DNA of 64,000 bases from AC-32 sp038236705 (lineage in GTDB: Bacteria > Actinomycetota > Thermoleophilia > Gaiellales > Gaiellaceae). The notes beneath the pieces are model-generated. The model saw nothing but the letters and a program-made list of their open reading frames with translations. It did no database searches and was not told where the DNA came from. The DNA lies in assembly GCA_038236705.1 (NCBI GenBank), contig JBBRZN010000007.1:11976-75975 (forward strand), written 5' to 3'. Below, in pieces: positions 23,242 to 32,767 of this stretch (position 1 is the stretch's first letter; every line of letters begins with the position of its first letter). The position numbers and the translations under genes are program-made.

Positions 23242-25144
23242 CCGCCGCGAGCTCCTCCTGAGCCTGTGAGCCCTGCGGGTCGAGCTCGACCGCGCGCTTC
23301 AGCGCCGGGATCGCGCGACCGTAGTCCTGCTGGCCCTGCTCGAACTTGCCGAGGTAGTACCACGCACGCCAGTTGAGCGGCTGGAGCTTCACCCCGTCGA
23401 TATAGAGCTGCCGCGCTCCCTGGAAGTCGCCGAGCTGCACGAGTGCCGCCGCCTGCCAGAACAGCGGGTCGAGCGCGAGCGGGTTCAGCGACCGCGCGTC
23501 CCGGGCGTCGCGGTACGCCTGCTGCGGCCGCCCGTCGGCGAGCGCCGAGATCGCGGCTTCGGTGTCCCGCTTGGCAAACCACGGCGTGAGCAGCGAAAGC
23601 GCGATCGCCACGGCCGCCACCACCGGCAACGGCGCCAGCCACGGCCGCGACTCGTCCCGCACCACGCCGCCGCCCAGCAGCACGCCGACGCTCATGAAGA
23701 ACGGCGCGCTCACCGCGACGAAGTCCCAGTCGAAGTCCACCAGCGAATGCAGCAGGTACGCGACCGCGAGCACGGATAACGCCACCGCCGCATCGACCCC
23801 CTCCAACCGCCGCACCGCTCGCACCACCCCCAGCGCGGCGGCGGCCAGGAACCCGAGGAACAGCAGCAGCCCGACGATCCCGGTCTCACTGAGGAACTGC
23901 AACGGAACGTTATGCGGCTCGGTCACGACGATGCTGTTCGTCCGCAACAGCCGGTGCGTCAGCTCGAAGGTGCCGGTGCCGGTCCCGTGCAGCGGCTGCT
24001 TCTCGAACGCCTGCCAGGCCTCCTTCCACCAGAGCCAGCGGCTCGACGAGCTCGCGTTGATGATGCGGCCGGGACCCTCCTGCGCGCCCGCGTTCGTCGG
24101 CTGCGCGGCGAACTCCTTGAACCACCCCTGCGGCTTGGACTCGACCGCGAGCACGATCAATCCGGCCGCCACGCCGACCACCAACACGGCGAGCGCCGCC
24201 TGACCCACGAGCAGCCGGCGCCGGTCGCTCAGCGGACGCCGCTCCTCCACGAGCGAGCCCAGGTACGCGAGCGCCCCCACGGCCAGGGCCGCCAACAGGA
24301 ACACGACCGCGAACCACGCGCCGTCGTGCGCGCGGACCGACGACGCCTGCCCGTCCTCCGCCAACCCCGGCCGCGAGAACGCCCAAACGGCCACGCCCAG
24401 CGCCGCACCGCCGCCGAGCAGCAGCGCCGCCGCGCTCTCCACCCGCGGCCGGCCGAGCACGAGCCAGAGCACGATCGCGACGCCACCGGCGAGCACCCCA
24501 CCGCGCGAGTAGGTGAGCAGCAGGCCCACCACGAGCGCGTAGGCGTAGACGACCCCGAGCGCCCGGAGCCAGTGCGCGTGCTCCCGGCGGACCGCGAGCC
24601 ACAGCGCCAGCGGCAGCGCCATCGCGAAGAGCAGCGCAAGCGCGTTCCAGTACCCGAGCGGCGCGCTCAGCCGCGCGACCCGCCCAGTGTCCGACCCGAT
24701 CGCGGGCACCGCCTTCGTCAGCAAGGCCCAGCCGAGCGGCAAGGCGAGCGCCACAGCGAGCACGTATGCCCAGGCGCTCGCCGCCCGCGGCACGAACGAA
24801 CCCACCGCAACCCCCACCGCCGCGAGCGCCAGGTACACGAGCCCGCGGTTGAAGTAGTCCCACGAGCGGGCGAGCTCGATCGACCAGAGCACCGAGACCC
24901 CGTTCCAGGCGACGAAGGCCACCAGCAGCGACAGCGCCACCGCCGCCTCCCGCGAAAGCGCCGGGCGCGGCAGCCCGAGGAACGCGCAGGCTCCCACGAC
25001 GGCCGCCACCACAACCGCGGCGAGCCCGACCCAGACGAGGCGTCCGTTCGACGAGCCCGCCGAGAACAGTGTCGAGACCGCTACGAGGAGGCCTCCGGCA
25101 CCGAGCAGCGATGGCGCCGCCCAGCGATCGAAAGCCCTGCGCAT
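23222..25144 (-). CDS. O-antigen ligase (Wzy/WaaL)-like membrane protein with TPR tail
   Basis: 640 residues. About twelve membrane helices, with the ligase-type periplasmic loop (GRIINASSSSRWLWWKEAWQAFEKQPLHGTGTGTFELTHRL) and VTEPHNVPLQFLSETGIVGLLLF, the Wzy_C hallmark including the PHN motif. The C-terminal 130 residues are TPR-like (QQAYRDARDARSLNPLALDPLFWQAAAL, WYYLGKFEQGQQDYGRAIPALKRAVELDP). Probably polymerises or ligates surface polysaccharide, fitting the epimerase and LytR_C genes nearby. Confidence 0.88.
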   Translation of the reverse strand: MRRAFDRWAAPSLLGAGGLLVAVSTLFSAGSSNGRLVWVGLAAVVVAAVVGACAFLGLPRPALSREAAVALSLLVAFVAWNGVSVLWSIELARSWDYFNRGLVYLALAAVGVAVGSFVPRAASAWAYVLAVALALPLGWALLTKAVPAIGSDTGRVARLSAPLGYWNALALLFAMALPLALWLAVRREHAHWLRALGVVYAYALVVGLLLTYSRGGVLAGGVAIVLWLVLGRPRVESAAALLLGGGAALGVAVWAFSRPGLAEDGQASSVRAHDGAWFAVVFLLAALAVGALAYLGSLVEERRPLSDRRRLLVGQAALAVLVVGVAAGLIVLAVESKPQGWFKEFAAQPTNAGAQEGPGRIINASSSSRWLWWKEAWQAFEKQPLHGTGTGTFELTHRLLRTNSIVVTEPHNVPLQFLSETGIVGLLLFLGFLAAAALGVVRAVRRLEGVDAAVALSVLAVAYLLHSLVDFDWDFVAVSAPFFMSVGVLLGGGVVRDESRPWLAPLPVVAAVAIALSLLTPWFAKRDTEAAISALADGRPQQAYRDARDARSLNPLALDPLFWQAAALVQLGDFQGARQLYIDGVKLQPLNWRAWYYLGKFEQGQQDYGRAIPALKRAVELDPQGSQAQEELAAVTKLAP

Positions 25145-25267
25145 CAGGTGCGGAGGCTAACATCCACTCACGCCGAATCTCGTGTTTACAACTTGTTTAC
25201 GCGACCAACACTCCCGCCACAAGGACGGTCTTCAGACTCCAGTAACGGCCTTAGGCCGAGCCATCAC

Positions 25268-25804
25268 ATGCGCAACCGTCCCGCCGCCACAATCTCGCTC
25301 CTCACCGCTCTCGTAGCAGCCGTTGTCCTGCTCCTGGCCTTGCCGGGGCAGGCGGCCGCCGCGACGCCGTGCTGGAAGAGTGTGATGAACGACTGGCTGA
25401 AGGACGGCCGCATCGACGGGACCTACTCGGTGAAGTGCTACCAGCAGGCGCTGAAGAACGTGCCGGAGGACCTGCGCGACTACTCCAACATCACCGACGT
25501 GATCCAGGCGGCGATGCAGGACGCCATCAGCAACCCCTCCAAGACGGGAACCGGCAACGGCCCGGGAGAAACCCCGGGCGGCCCCGCGAACGGTAAGCCC
25601 CGCACGACCCAGGGCGTCCCTCCGGCCTCGTACTACCGCCGGGGTATCGACAGCCTCGGCACGACCAAGGCAGACTCGCTGCCGATCCCTCTCCTGGTCC
25701 TCGCCGGCCTCGGCAGCCTCTTGCTCCTGACCGCCGGCGGCCTCGCCGGCGCCAAGCGCTTCAGGGCCGTCCGCGGCCGCCCGAAGCCGCCACCAGAAGC
25801 CTAA
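25268..25804 (+). CDS. Secreted protein with C-terminal membrane anchor, unknown function
   Basis: 178 residues. Signal peptide (ATISLLTALVAAVVLLLALPGQAAA), mature part beginning TPCWKSVMNDWLKDGRIDGTYSVKCYQQALKNVPEDL with two Cys, a Gly/Pro linker, then one membrane helix (PIPLLVLAGLGSLLLLTAGGLA) and a basic tail. The layout resembles a surface protein held by a C-terminal helix, without LPXTG. The 123-base gap upstream is AT-richer and holds the divergent promoters. Its TAA (25802-25804) overlaps the stop of the convergent cyclase-ATPase. Confidence 0.75.
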   Translation: MRNRPAATISLLTALVAAVVLLLALPGQAAAATPCWKSVMNDWLKDGRIDGTYSVKCYQQALKNVPEDLRDYSNITDVIQAAMQDAISNPSKTGTGNGPGETPGGPANGKPRTTQGVPPASYYRRGIDSLGTTKADSLPIPLLVLAGLGSLLLLTAGGLAGAKRFRAVRGRPKPPPEA

Positions 25805-28266
25805 GAAGCCGCGCCCTTCAGCGCCTCCGAGACCGCCGCCTCGAACGACAGTCGGCGACCGTCCTCGCATGCGCGCTCGAACTCCGGTCCGTCTGCGGCC
25901 AAAACAGGTTCCGCGTACTTCTCCCGCTCGGCCTCCCACTGGCCCACGGGCGCACGCTCCGCCTCGGCCTCGAGAGCGCCCCAGAGACGCCCCGCGCGGC
26001 CAGCCTCGCCACGGACCGCAGCGTTCCGCGCGATGTGCGCCAGGGTGAAGATCAGCGACTGCCTGTCGTCGATCTGCCTCGCCAGCTCCAGCGCACGGCG
26101 GTCCTTCCTCTCCGACTCGTCGATCCGGCCGAGCTCGAACTCGCAGTCGGCTCCGTAGGAGACCATGCTCAGCTCCCACCAGGTGAAGCCGACCTCCGCG
26201 GACATCTCCTCGCTCCTATCGAACAGTTCGAGCGCGCGCTCGAAGTCGCGCGCGTCGTGCGCGACGTAGCCGAGCGCGCCGATGGCCTCGGCCTCGCCTC
26301 GGGCGGAGCCGAGCTTGCGGAAGAGCGCCAGGCTCTCCTCCAGCTGCTGCTGTGCCCGCTCGCGTTCCCCGAGCATGAGCGTGTTGATCCCGATCCGGTG
26401 GAGAAGCTCCGCGATCCCGGGTTCGTCCTCTGCCGCGCGAAACAGGGCCAGGCTCTCCTCGTTGGCCCGCTGAGCCTGCTCGAACCTACCGGCCAGGAAT
26501 GAGCAACCCGCAAAACAGCGGAGCGCGCGGGCGCGAACGATGTCGGAGACACCGCCCGCCCCGAGCAGCGTCTCGAACCTGCGCATGCCCTCGAACGGAT
26601 CGGCAATCACCCAGAAATTCTCGAGCGCGATCGCGAGTTGGAGGGCGAGCTCGAGCTCGCCCGCGGCGGCGAGCCAGTCGATCGCTGCCCGCAGGTTTTC
26701 CTGCTCAGGCGGCAGGACGTCGTAGCGGCGGCCGTAGTCATGCTCGGCGGACATGGCAGCTGACTCCGCTAGCGCGAGAAAGAACTCAGCATGGCCGCGA
26801 CCGAGCTCGTCCGCCTCGCCGGACTCATCGAGCCGCTCCCGCGCGTACTCGCGGATGGTTGCGAGCATCGAATAGCGCTCTTCGGCGAAACGCAGGAGGC
26901 TCTTGTCGACGAGCGACTGCAGGCCGTCGAGGTCAGCACCTGCGATCTGCTCGGCGGCCTCGAGCGAGCAGCCGCCTGTAAAGACGGACAGCGCGCGGAA
27001 GAGGCGCTGCTCGTCCGACGCGAGCAGGTCGTAGCTCCACCCGATCGTCGCGCGCAGCGTGCGCTGCCGCTCGGGCGCGTCGCGCGCGCCGCCGATCAGC
27101 AGCGGCAAACTCTGCTCCAGCCGCTCGAGGATCTGCGCGGGCGAGAGCGCCTTCACGCGAGCCGCGGCCAGCTCCAGCGCGAGCGGCAGGTGGTCGAGGC
27201 GCCCGCAGATCGCGCGCACCGAGCCGTCGTCCTCGAACCCCGGCCGGACGGCTCGCGCGCGCGAGAAGAAGAAGCCCACCGCCTCCTGCTCGACGAACGG
27301 CGGCACCGGGTACTCCTGCTCGCCCGAGAGGCGGAGCGGCTCGCGGCTCGTCACGAGCAGCCTCAGCCGCGGGCAGGACGAGAGCAGCGACCCGAGACCA
27401 GGCGCCGCCTCGACCACCTGCTCGAGGTTGTCCAGGACCAAGAGCATTCGCCGGCCGCCGATGTGCTCGGCAAGGTCGTCCTTCGCTCCGATCGTCGAGC
27501 CGATCGCCGGCAGGACGAGCTCGGCGTCGTGAACTGCCTGCAGCCCGATCCACCAGACCCCGTGCTCGTGCTCCTCGACGACCTCCGCGGCAGCCTGCAC
27601 AGCGAGGCGCGTCTTGCCGGAGCCGCCGGGACCCGTCAGCGTGAGCAGCCGCACACGCTCCTGGCGCACGAGCCCGAGCAACTCCCCGAGCTCCTTCTCG
27701 CGCCCGACGAACGGCGTCGGCTGCACAGGCAGGTTCGACTGGTTCAGCGTCTTGAGCGGCGGGAACTCCGCCTCGCCTACCTGGTAGAGCGGCTCGGGCG
27801 CCGTCAGATCCTTGAGCCGGTGTGCCCCGAGCGACCGCAGGTCCCCGGCCTCGACAACGAGCTTCGTCCGCTCGGAAACCAGGATCTGGCCGCCGTGCCC
27901 GGCCGAGCAGATGCGAGCCGCCTTGTGCACGTCGACCCCGACGTAGCCCTCGCCGGTCAGCAGCGGCTCGCCCGTGTGCAGCGCCATCCGCACGCGCACC
28001 GACCCCGCCGCCAGCGCTTCCTGCGCCTCGCGGGCCGCCCGCAACGCTTCCTCCGCGTCGGGAAACGCGACGAAGAACGCGTCCCCCTGGGTGTCGACCT
28101 CGACCCCGCCGTGCGCGGCGAACGCGTCGCGGAGCGCCCGCCGGTGTGAGTCGAGCGACTTCGCGTAGCCCGCGGGCCCGAGCTCGTGCAGCAGCGCCGT
28201 CGATCCCTCGATGTCGGTGAAGAGGAACGTGACGGTGCCGGCCGGAAGCTCGCGCATCGCGTGCAT
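25801..28266 (-). CDS. Class III cyclase-homology domain / AAA-type ATPase / TPR regulator (paralogue 2)
   Basis: 821 residues, same layout as the protein at 13155-15617 and clearly its paralogue: cyclase domain with FTDIEGST and DTQGDAFF and again His in place of Asn (VHKAAR); Walker A GPGGSGKTR, Walker B MLLVLDNLEQV, TSREPLRLSGEQEYPVPP; then TPR-like helices. Probably senses a signal through the helical part and ATPase; cyclase output is uncertain. ATG 28266 or 28257. It is followed upstream by an MMPL gene only 6 bases away, probably in one transcript. Confidence 0.88.
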   Translation of the reverse strand: MHAMRELPAGTVTFLFTDIEGSTALLHELGPAGYAKSLDSHRRALRDAFAAHGGVEVDTQGDAFFVAFPDAEEALRAAREAQEALAAGSVRVRMALHTGEPLLTGEGYVGVDVHKAARICSAGHGGQILVSERTKLVVEAGDLRSLGAHRLKDLTAPEPLYQVGEAEFPPLKTLNQSNLPVQPTPFVGREKELGELLGLVRQERVRLLTLTGPGGSGKTRLAVQAAAEVVEEHEHGVWWIGLQAVHDAELVLPAIGSTIGAKDDLAEHIGGRRMLLVLDNLEQVVEAAPGLGSLLSSCPRLRLLVTSREPLRLSGEQEYPVPPFVEQEAVGFFFSRARAVRPGFEDDGSVRAICGRLDHLPLALELAAARVKALSPAQILERLEQSLPLLIGGARDAPERQRTLRATIGWSYDLLASDEQRLFRALSVFTGGCSLEAAEQIAGADLDGLQSLVDKSLLRFAEERYSMLATIREYARERLDESGEADELGRGHAEFFLALAESAAMSAEHDYGRRYDVLPPEQENLRAAIDWLAAAGELELALQLAIALENFWVIADPFEGMRRFETLLGAGGVSDIVRARALRCFAGCSFLAGRFEQAQRANEESLALFRAAEDEPGIAELLHRIGINTLMLGERERAQQQLEESLALFRKLGSARGEAEAIGALGYVAHDARDFERALELFDRSEEMSAEVGFTWWELSMVSYGADCEFELGRIDESERKDRRALELARQIDDRQSLIFTLAHIARNAAVRGEAGRAGRLWGALEAEAERAPVGQWEAEREKYAEPVLAADGPEFERACEDGRRLSFEAAVSEALKGAAS

Positions 28267-28272
28267 GATCCG

Positions 28273-30465
28273 TCAGCTGCCGGGGCTCGGCACCGGGCTC
28301 TGCTCGTCCCGGTTCTCGGCTTCGATCTGGATCCTCGGCAGCCATTCCAGCCAGCGCGGGAAGTACCAGTTCCACGAGCCGAGCAGCCGCATCGCCGCGG
28401 GCAGGAGCACCGAGCGGATGATGGTGGCGTCGATCAGGAGCGCCACCGCGATCCCGAAGCCCATCTGCTGGAACATCACGAGGTCGCCCATCGCAAAGCC
28501 GCTGAAGACCGCGACGATGATCAGAGCCGCGCCGGTGATCAGCCGCGCGGTCGAAGCGACGGCGTGGGTGACAGCCTCCGTCGTCGAGCCCGTCTGGTCG
28601 TAGCGCTCCTTGATCCGGCTGAGCAGGAACACCTGATAGTCCATCGAGAGACCGAACAGGACCGAGAACAGGAAGAGCGGCACCCACGCCTCGATCGAGT
28701 CGACCTTCTGGAAGCCGAGCAGCCCGCTCCCGATCCCGTGGAGGAAGACGAGGATGACGAGGCCGTAGGCGGCTCCGACCGAGAGCAGGTTGAGCGCGAT
28801 CGAGGTGGCCGCGACGACGAGCGAGCGAAAGACGAGCGTCAAGAGCGCGAAGCTCAGACCGAGCACGAAGGCGAACACGATCGGCAGCCAGGCGTTCATG
28901 GCGTCGATGAAGTCGACGTTGTCGGCGGTGTCACCCCCGACCAGCACGCGTACGTCGGTTCCACGGAACGCTCGAGGGATCACGACCGAGCGTAGGTGCC
29001 GCACCGCATCGAGGGCTCGAGGCCCGGTTCTGTCGCCGCCCACTGCAACGCCGATTGCGGCCACGTCGCCGCTCGGCTGCGCAACGCGGAGATCGCTACG
29101 GCCGAAGACCGGCTCGGCCGCGAGATCCTTGCGCAGCCGAGCGATCGCATTTCGCACGCGCGGCGATTTCACGTCGCCGGCCACCGCGATCAAGGCAGGG
29201 CTCGCGCTGGCCTGCGGGAAGTCGCGCGCGAGCGCCGCGAACCCTTGCTTGGACTCGAGGCGGTCGGGCAGCGTGCTGACGCCGCTCGCCCCGAGGGGCA
29301 GGCCGAAAACCGGCACGGTCAGAAGGATCAGCAACGCGGCGGAGCCGACCAGGCTGACCACAGGGCGGCGCATGACCGCCCGCACGACGCCGCCCCAGAA
29401 GCGCCCTTCCTGCCCGCCGCCGATGTTTCGTCCAACCCAGGGCAGGCGCAAGGCGTTCACCCGGTCGCCGAGTAGCCCGAGCAGCGCCGGCAGAAGCGTG
29501 AGCGCGGCGAGCACCGAGACGATGCCGACGGCGATCGCCCCGACGGCGAGGCTCTTCATGATGTTCGAGGGCACGAGCAGCATTCCGGTCAGGGCGATCA
29601 CGAACACCGTGCCGCTGAACAGCACCGCACGGCTCGCGGTGGCGCCGGCGGCGGCGATCGCGTCGGGTTCGGCCCGGCCACCGGCACGCTCCTCGCGGTA
29701 GCGCGAGACGACGAACAGCGAGTAGTCGATTCCGAGCGCGAGCCCCATCCCGGTGAGCATGTTCACGACGAAGACGGAGAGCGTGAACGCCTCGGCCACG
29801 AGCGCGCAGAGCCCGAGCGCGACGACGATCGAGACGATCGCCATCAAGAGCGGGACAAGCCCGGCGACGACGGCGCCGAAGACGAGGAGGAGAACGACGA
29901 GCGCGGCAGGCAACCCGATTTGGAGCTCGCCCGACTTGAGGTCGTGCTGTGAGAGCTCGTTGAAGTCGTGGTCGAGGGTCCCTTCGCCGGTCATCGCGAC
30001 GCTGAAGCCCTCCCGCCCGTCGTCTTGCTCGACCACGCTCAGGAGCGGATCGACGTCTGCTCGGCGCTGCACCGCGATCAGGGTCGCGTGGCGGTCTCGG
30101 GAGACCTGCGAGGGATCATGCGTCTCGTAGTAGGTCAAGGCGTGGAACACGACCCCGGTCGCCCTTCCTTGCGCGACGAGCCTCGAGACGAACTCCTTGA
30201 AGGCGGGCTCGTCGACCTTTCTCTTCGGTGAGCGGACGAAGATCAGCTCGTCGACCGCGTTCCGGTCGGGCGGAAAGCGCTCATAGAAGAGGCGCTCTGC
30301 TTGGCGGGACTCCGGATTGCCGGTCACGTGCCCGTCTGTGGTCAGGTTCCCCGGCAAGAAGACGACCATGAAGACGAGTGCGACGACGATCGCGCCGAGC
30401 CAGGCGCCGAATACGCGCCACGGATGGCGGCTTGCCGCGCGAGCGAGGCGCTCGGTCACACCCAT
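28273..30465 (-). CDS. MMPL/RND-family transporter
   Basis: 730 residues with the RND layout: one N-terminal helix (FGAWLGAIVVALVFMVVFL), large extracytoplasmic domain, five helices, then a repeat of the same. GMGLALGIDYSLFVVSRYREE and FGLSMDYQVFLLSRIKERYD are the two MMPL motifs with the proton-relay Asp in the helix. Exports lipids or hydrophobic molecules in actinobacteria. ATG 30465 chosen (MGVTERLARAASRHPWRV); the frame extends upstream but that is not protein-like. Confidence 0.93.
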   Translation of the reverse strand: MGVTERLARAASRHPWRVFGAWLGAIVVALVFMVVFLPGNLTTDGHVTGNPESRQAERLFYERFPPDRNAVDELIFVRSPKRKVDEPAFKEFVSRLVAQGRATGVVFHALTYYETHDPSQVSRDRHATLIAVQRRADVDPLLSVVEQDDGREGFSVAMTGEGTLDHDFNELSQHDLKSGELQIGLPAALVVLLLVFGAVVAGLVPLLMAIVSIVVALGLCALVAEAFTLSVFVVNMLTGMGLALGIDYSLFVVSRYREERAGGRAEPDAIAAAGATASRAVLFSGTVFVIALTGMLLVPSNIMKSLAVGAIAVGIVSVLAALTLLPALLGLLGDRVNALRLPWVGRNIGGGQEGRFWGGVVRAVMRRPVVSLVGSAALLILLTVPVFGLPLGASGVSTLPDRLESKQGFAALARDFPQASASPALIAVAGDVKSPRVRNAIARLRKDLAAEPVFGRSDLRVAQPSGDVAAIGVAVGGDRTGPRALDAVRHLRSVVIPRAFRGTDVRVLVGGDTADNVDFIDAMNAWLPIVFAFVLGLSFALLTLVFRSLVVAATSIALNLLSVGAAYGLVILVFLHGIGSGLLGFQKVDSIEAWVPLFLFSVLFGLSMDYQVFLLSRIKERYDQTGSTTEAVTHAVASTARLITGAALIIVAVFSGFAMGDLVMFQQMGFGIAVALLIDATIIRSVLLPAAMRLLGSWNWYFPRWLEWLPRIQIEAENRDEQSPVPSPGS

Positions 30466-30521
30466 CCCGGAGCCAGTATGCCCCTCGTCGGCCGGCCTGA
30501 GAAGACCCCCGGGAGCGACCC

Positions 30522-32255
30522 TCAGGCGACGGGCGCCGAGGTGTCGTCCGTATAGATCTTCTCGCCGCGGTGGAGGCGACGCGCGATCTCGTACGTCTGC
30601 CGCTGCGCGCGGGCGGTCGGCGCATGCGCGGCGAGGTAGCGCGCGGCGGCGATGAGCGGCAGGCCGGCCTCGTCGCTGCCGCGCAGTAGCTCGTGCTGGC
30701 GAACCGCGGCCTCGACGCACTGGATCGTGTGGAAGTTGCGGTCCTCGCGCAGCAGGCAGGCGCCGAGCGCCGCGATCAGGGCGTCGGGATCCCCTGCGGC
30801 GAGGTAGGAGGCGACGAGCTGCCCGGCCTCCTCGACGTGCTGCTGGCCGTCGAGCAAACCCGGAAGATCCGAGAGCAGCACCTCCTCTCGCGGCTGAGGC
30901 AGGCGCGTTGCGGGCACGTTGAGGAAACGGTCGAGGTGAACGCTCATCGCGGCGTCGAGCACACCCCGCAGCAGCTCCGGCGACGGCGAGCGCCGCAGGC
31001 CCTGCTCCACCGCGTTGGCGAAAGTGAACGTGTGGAGCGCCGTATCCCAGTCGCCGAACTCGTTGCTCGTCGGGAAGCGGGCGATGCGGGTCGCAGCCGC
31101 GAAGGAGACTGCCGAGGCCAGCTCGACCTCGCTCGCCCCGGCTCGCAGCGCCGCGAGCAGCGCGTCGATGCTCTCCTCCGCCTCGCCGTTGAGGACGACC
31201 TCGACCAGGGAACTGCGGTCGCTCCAGGCGCCTTCCCCGGCGCGCGCCGCGGGCAACTGCCCGAACGCGTTCTCGAGCAGCGCGACGAGGTCGACCGGGT
31301 TGCGCCAGGCGTTTGCCTCCTCCATCCGCTCGGCGAACGCGAGCTGCGCCGGCAGCGAGGCAAGCACCGCCTCGGCGCGATCCCAGCCCGCGGTGTCGAG
31401 CGCCTCCAGCGCCTTGTTGACGAAATCGAGCGTGTGACCGCCGTCTAGGTAGCGGTGGTCGGTCGCGGCTGCGAAGAGCATGTCGGCGAGCTCCTGCGGT
31501 GAGGCGCCGGAGCGAACCGCCGAGACCAGCGCCCGCTCCGCGCCGTCGGCGTCGCGCACCTCGATGAAGTTTCTGAACCAGCGGCCCAGCCGTCCAGGAT
31601 CCACGTCGCCCGGAAGCGGATCGAGCGGAAATCGCGGCGGCTCCAGCGCGGAGTCGGAAGCGACATCCGCCAGGCCGTGGTAGAGGGCGGCAGCGCGCTC
31701 ATCGCGCTCCAGCCGCGGCACGAGGTTCATCAGGCACGTCAGCGTCGTCAGCCCTCGGAACCAGCCGCCGCCACGCCGCAGGGTGCCGAACTCGAGCCCG
31801 GCGCGAAAGGCGTCGGCGCCGCTACGGTCGGCGTCGGCCAGCGCGATCGCCGCCTTCGCGAGGACGAGCGGAATGTTCCGCCGGAGCCCGTCGTGGAGGC
31901 GCTGCCGCTGGTGCGCGAGCGGGTCGGCCGGCGGCGTCAGATCGACGTAGACGTCGTCGCCGTCGACCTCCACCGGGAACCGGCGCAGGTCGTCCGCCCA
32001 CTCGTCGAACGTGCCGCCAGTGCAGAGATCGAAGCGCGCGTGGTGCCAGTGGCAGGTGAGGATCCCGTCGCCCACCGACCCGCGGTGGAGCGGGAAGCCC
32101 ATGTGCGGGCAGCGGTTGTCGACGGCGTAGACCTCGCCGCCGTCCACGAGCAGGCAGATCGTGTGGCCGTCGAGGTGAACGACGAGGCGACCTGCGCTCC
32201 GAAGCTCCTCGAGCGAGGCGGCGCGCTTGCGCGCTGCGGTCTCCACGACGGCCAT
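30522..32255 (-). CDS. Rieske [2Fe-2S] protein with large helical domain
   Basis: 577 residues. N-terminal Rieske ferredoxin domain with both cluster motifs: CPHMGF (about residue 49) and CHWHHARFD. The remaining 450 residues are helical with recurring His motifs (DGGHTLDFVNKALEALD, DTALHTFTFANAVEQ, DRNFHTIQCVEAAVRQ), loosely like questin-oxidase-type proteins; this link is tentative. Divergent from soxR across 39 bases that hold a MerR-type promoter, so it is probably the SoxR target. The ATG lies almost at the predicted transcription start, so it may be leaderless. Confidence 0.82.
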   Translation of the reverse strand: MAVVETAARKRAASLEELRSAGRLVVHLDGHTICLLVDGGEVYAVDNRCPHMGFPLHRGSVGDGILTCHWHHARFDLCTGGTFDEWADDLRRFPVEVDGDDVYVDLTPPADPLAHQRQRLHDGLRRNIPLVLAKAAIALADADRSGADAFRAGLEFGTLRRGGGWFRGLTTLTCLMNLVPRLERDERAAALYHGLADVASDSALEPPRFPLDPLPGDVDPGRLGRWFRNFIEVRDADGAERALVSAVRSGASPQELADMLFAAATDHRYLDGGHTLDFVNKALEALDTAGWDRAEAVLASLPAQLAFAERMEEANAWRNPVDLVALLENAFGQLPAARAGEGAWSDRSSLVEVVLNGEAEESIDALLAALRAGASEVELASAVSFAAATRIARFPTSNEFGDWDTALHTFTFANAVEQGLRRSPSPELLRGVLDAAMSVHLDRFLNVPATRLPQPREEVLLSDLPGLLDGQQHVEEAGQLVASYLAAGDPDALIAALGACLLREDRNFHTIQCVEAAVRQHELLRGSDEAGLPLIAAARYLAAHAPTARAQRQTYEIARRLHRGEKIYTDDTSAPVA

Positions 32256-32263
32256 CGAACAAG

Positions 32264-32294
32264 ACCCTAAAACCTCAACTATGGTTTAAGTCAA
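32264..32294 (-). promoter_or_regulatory. Candidate SoxR-controlled promoter/operator
   Basis: On the minus strand a -35 TTGACT (32289-32294) and a -10 TAGGGT (32264-32269) are separated by 19 bases, the over-long spacing of promoters activated by MerR-family proteins. The dyad CTAAAACC (32267-32274) / GGTTTAAG (32283-32290), 7 of 8 arm positions matching, is centred in the spacer. It sits between the Rieske gene start (32255) and the soxR start (32295). Confidence 0.6.
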
Positions 32295-32729
32295 GTGGCG
32301 ACCAACCTGTCGATCGGTGAGGTCGCGGCGCGCAGCGGCGTCGCGCCCTCGGCCCTGCGTTTCTACGAGCGCGAGGGCCTGATCGGCTCCGAGCGCACGC
32401 CGGGCAATCAGCGCCGCTACGAGCGAGCCGTCCTCCGCCGCCTCGCCTTCATCCAGGCCGGACGCGCCGCAGGCGTGCCCCTCGAGCGCATCCGCACCGC
32501 GCTCTCGGCGCTTCCCTCGAACCGCACTCCCACGCGCCGCGACTGGGAGCGGCTCTCGAAACGCTGGCGCGAAGATCTCGAGACGCGCATCGCGACGCTG
32601 CAAGCGCTCCGCGACCGCCTCAACACCTGCATCGGTTGCGGCTGCCTCTCCATCGACAAGTGCGACCTCCTGAACCCCGAGGACGAGGCGGCCACCGAGG
32701 GTGCGGGCGCGCAATACCTCTTGGGCTGA
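32295..32729 (+). CDS. soxR: Redox-sensitive transcriptional regulator SoxR
   Basis: 144 residues of the MerR family. Winged helix LSIGEVAARSGVAPSALRFYEREGLI, dimer helix, and C-terminal CIGCGCLSIDKC, the four-Cys [2Fe-2S] signature (CxxCxCx5C) of SoxR. Activates genes upon oxidation by redox-cycling compounds or superoxide. GTG start. Divergent from the Rieske gene, which is its likely target. Confidence 0.95.
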   Translation: MATNLSIGEVAARSGVAPSALRFYEREGLIGSERTPGNQRRYERAVLRRLAFIQAGRAAGVPLERIRTALSALPSNRTPTRRDWERLSKRWREDLETRIATLQALRDRLNTCIGCGCLSIDKCDLLNPEDEAATEGAGAQYLLG

Positions 32730-32767
32730 GGCCTCTAAAGAAAAACGCGCCACACTGGGTCGTTGTG

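Noticed and set aside
24229..24639. Ser/Arg-rich frame inside the O-antigen-ligase-like gene
   Set aside because: Out-of-frame reading of a membrane-protein gene.
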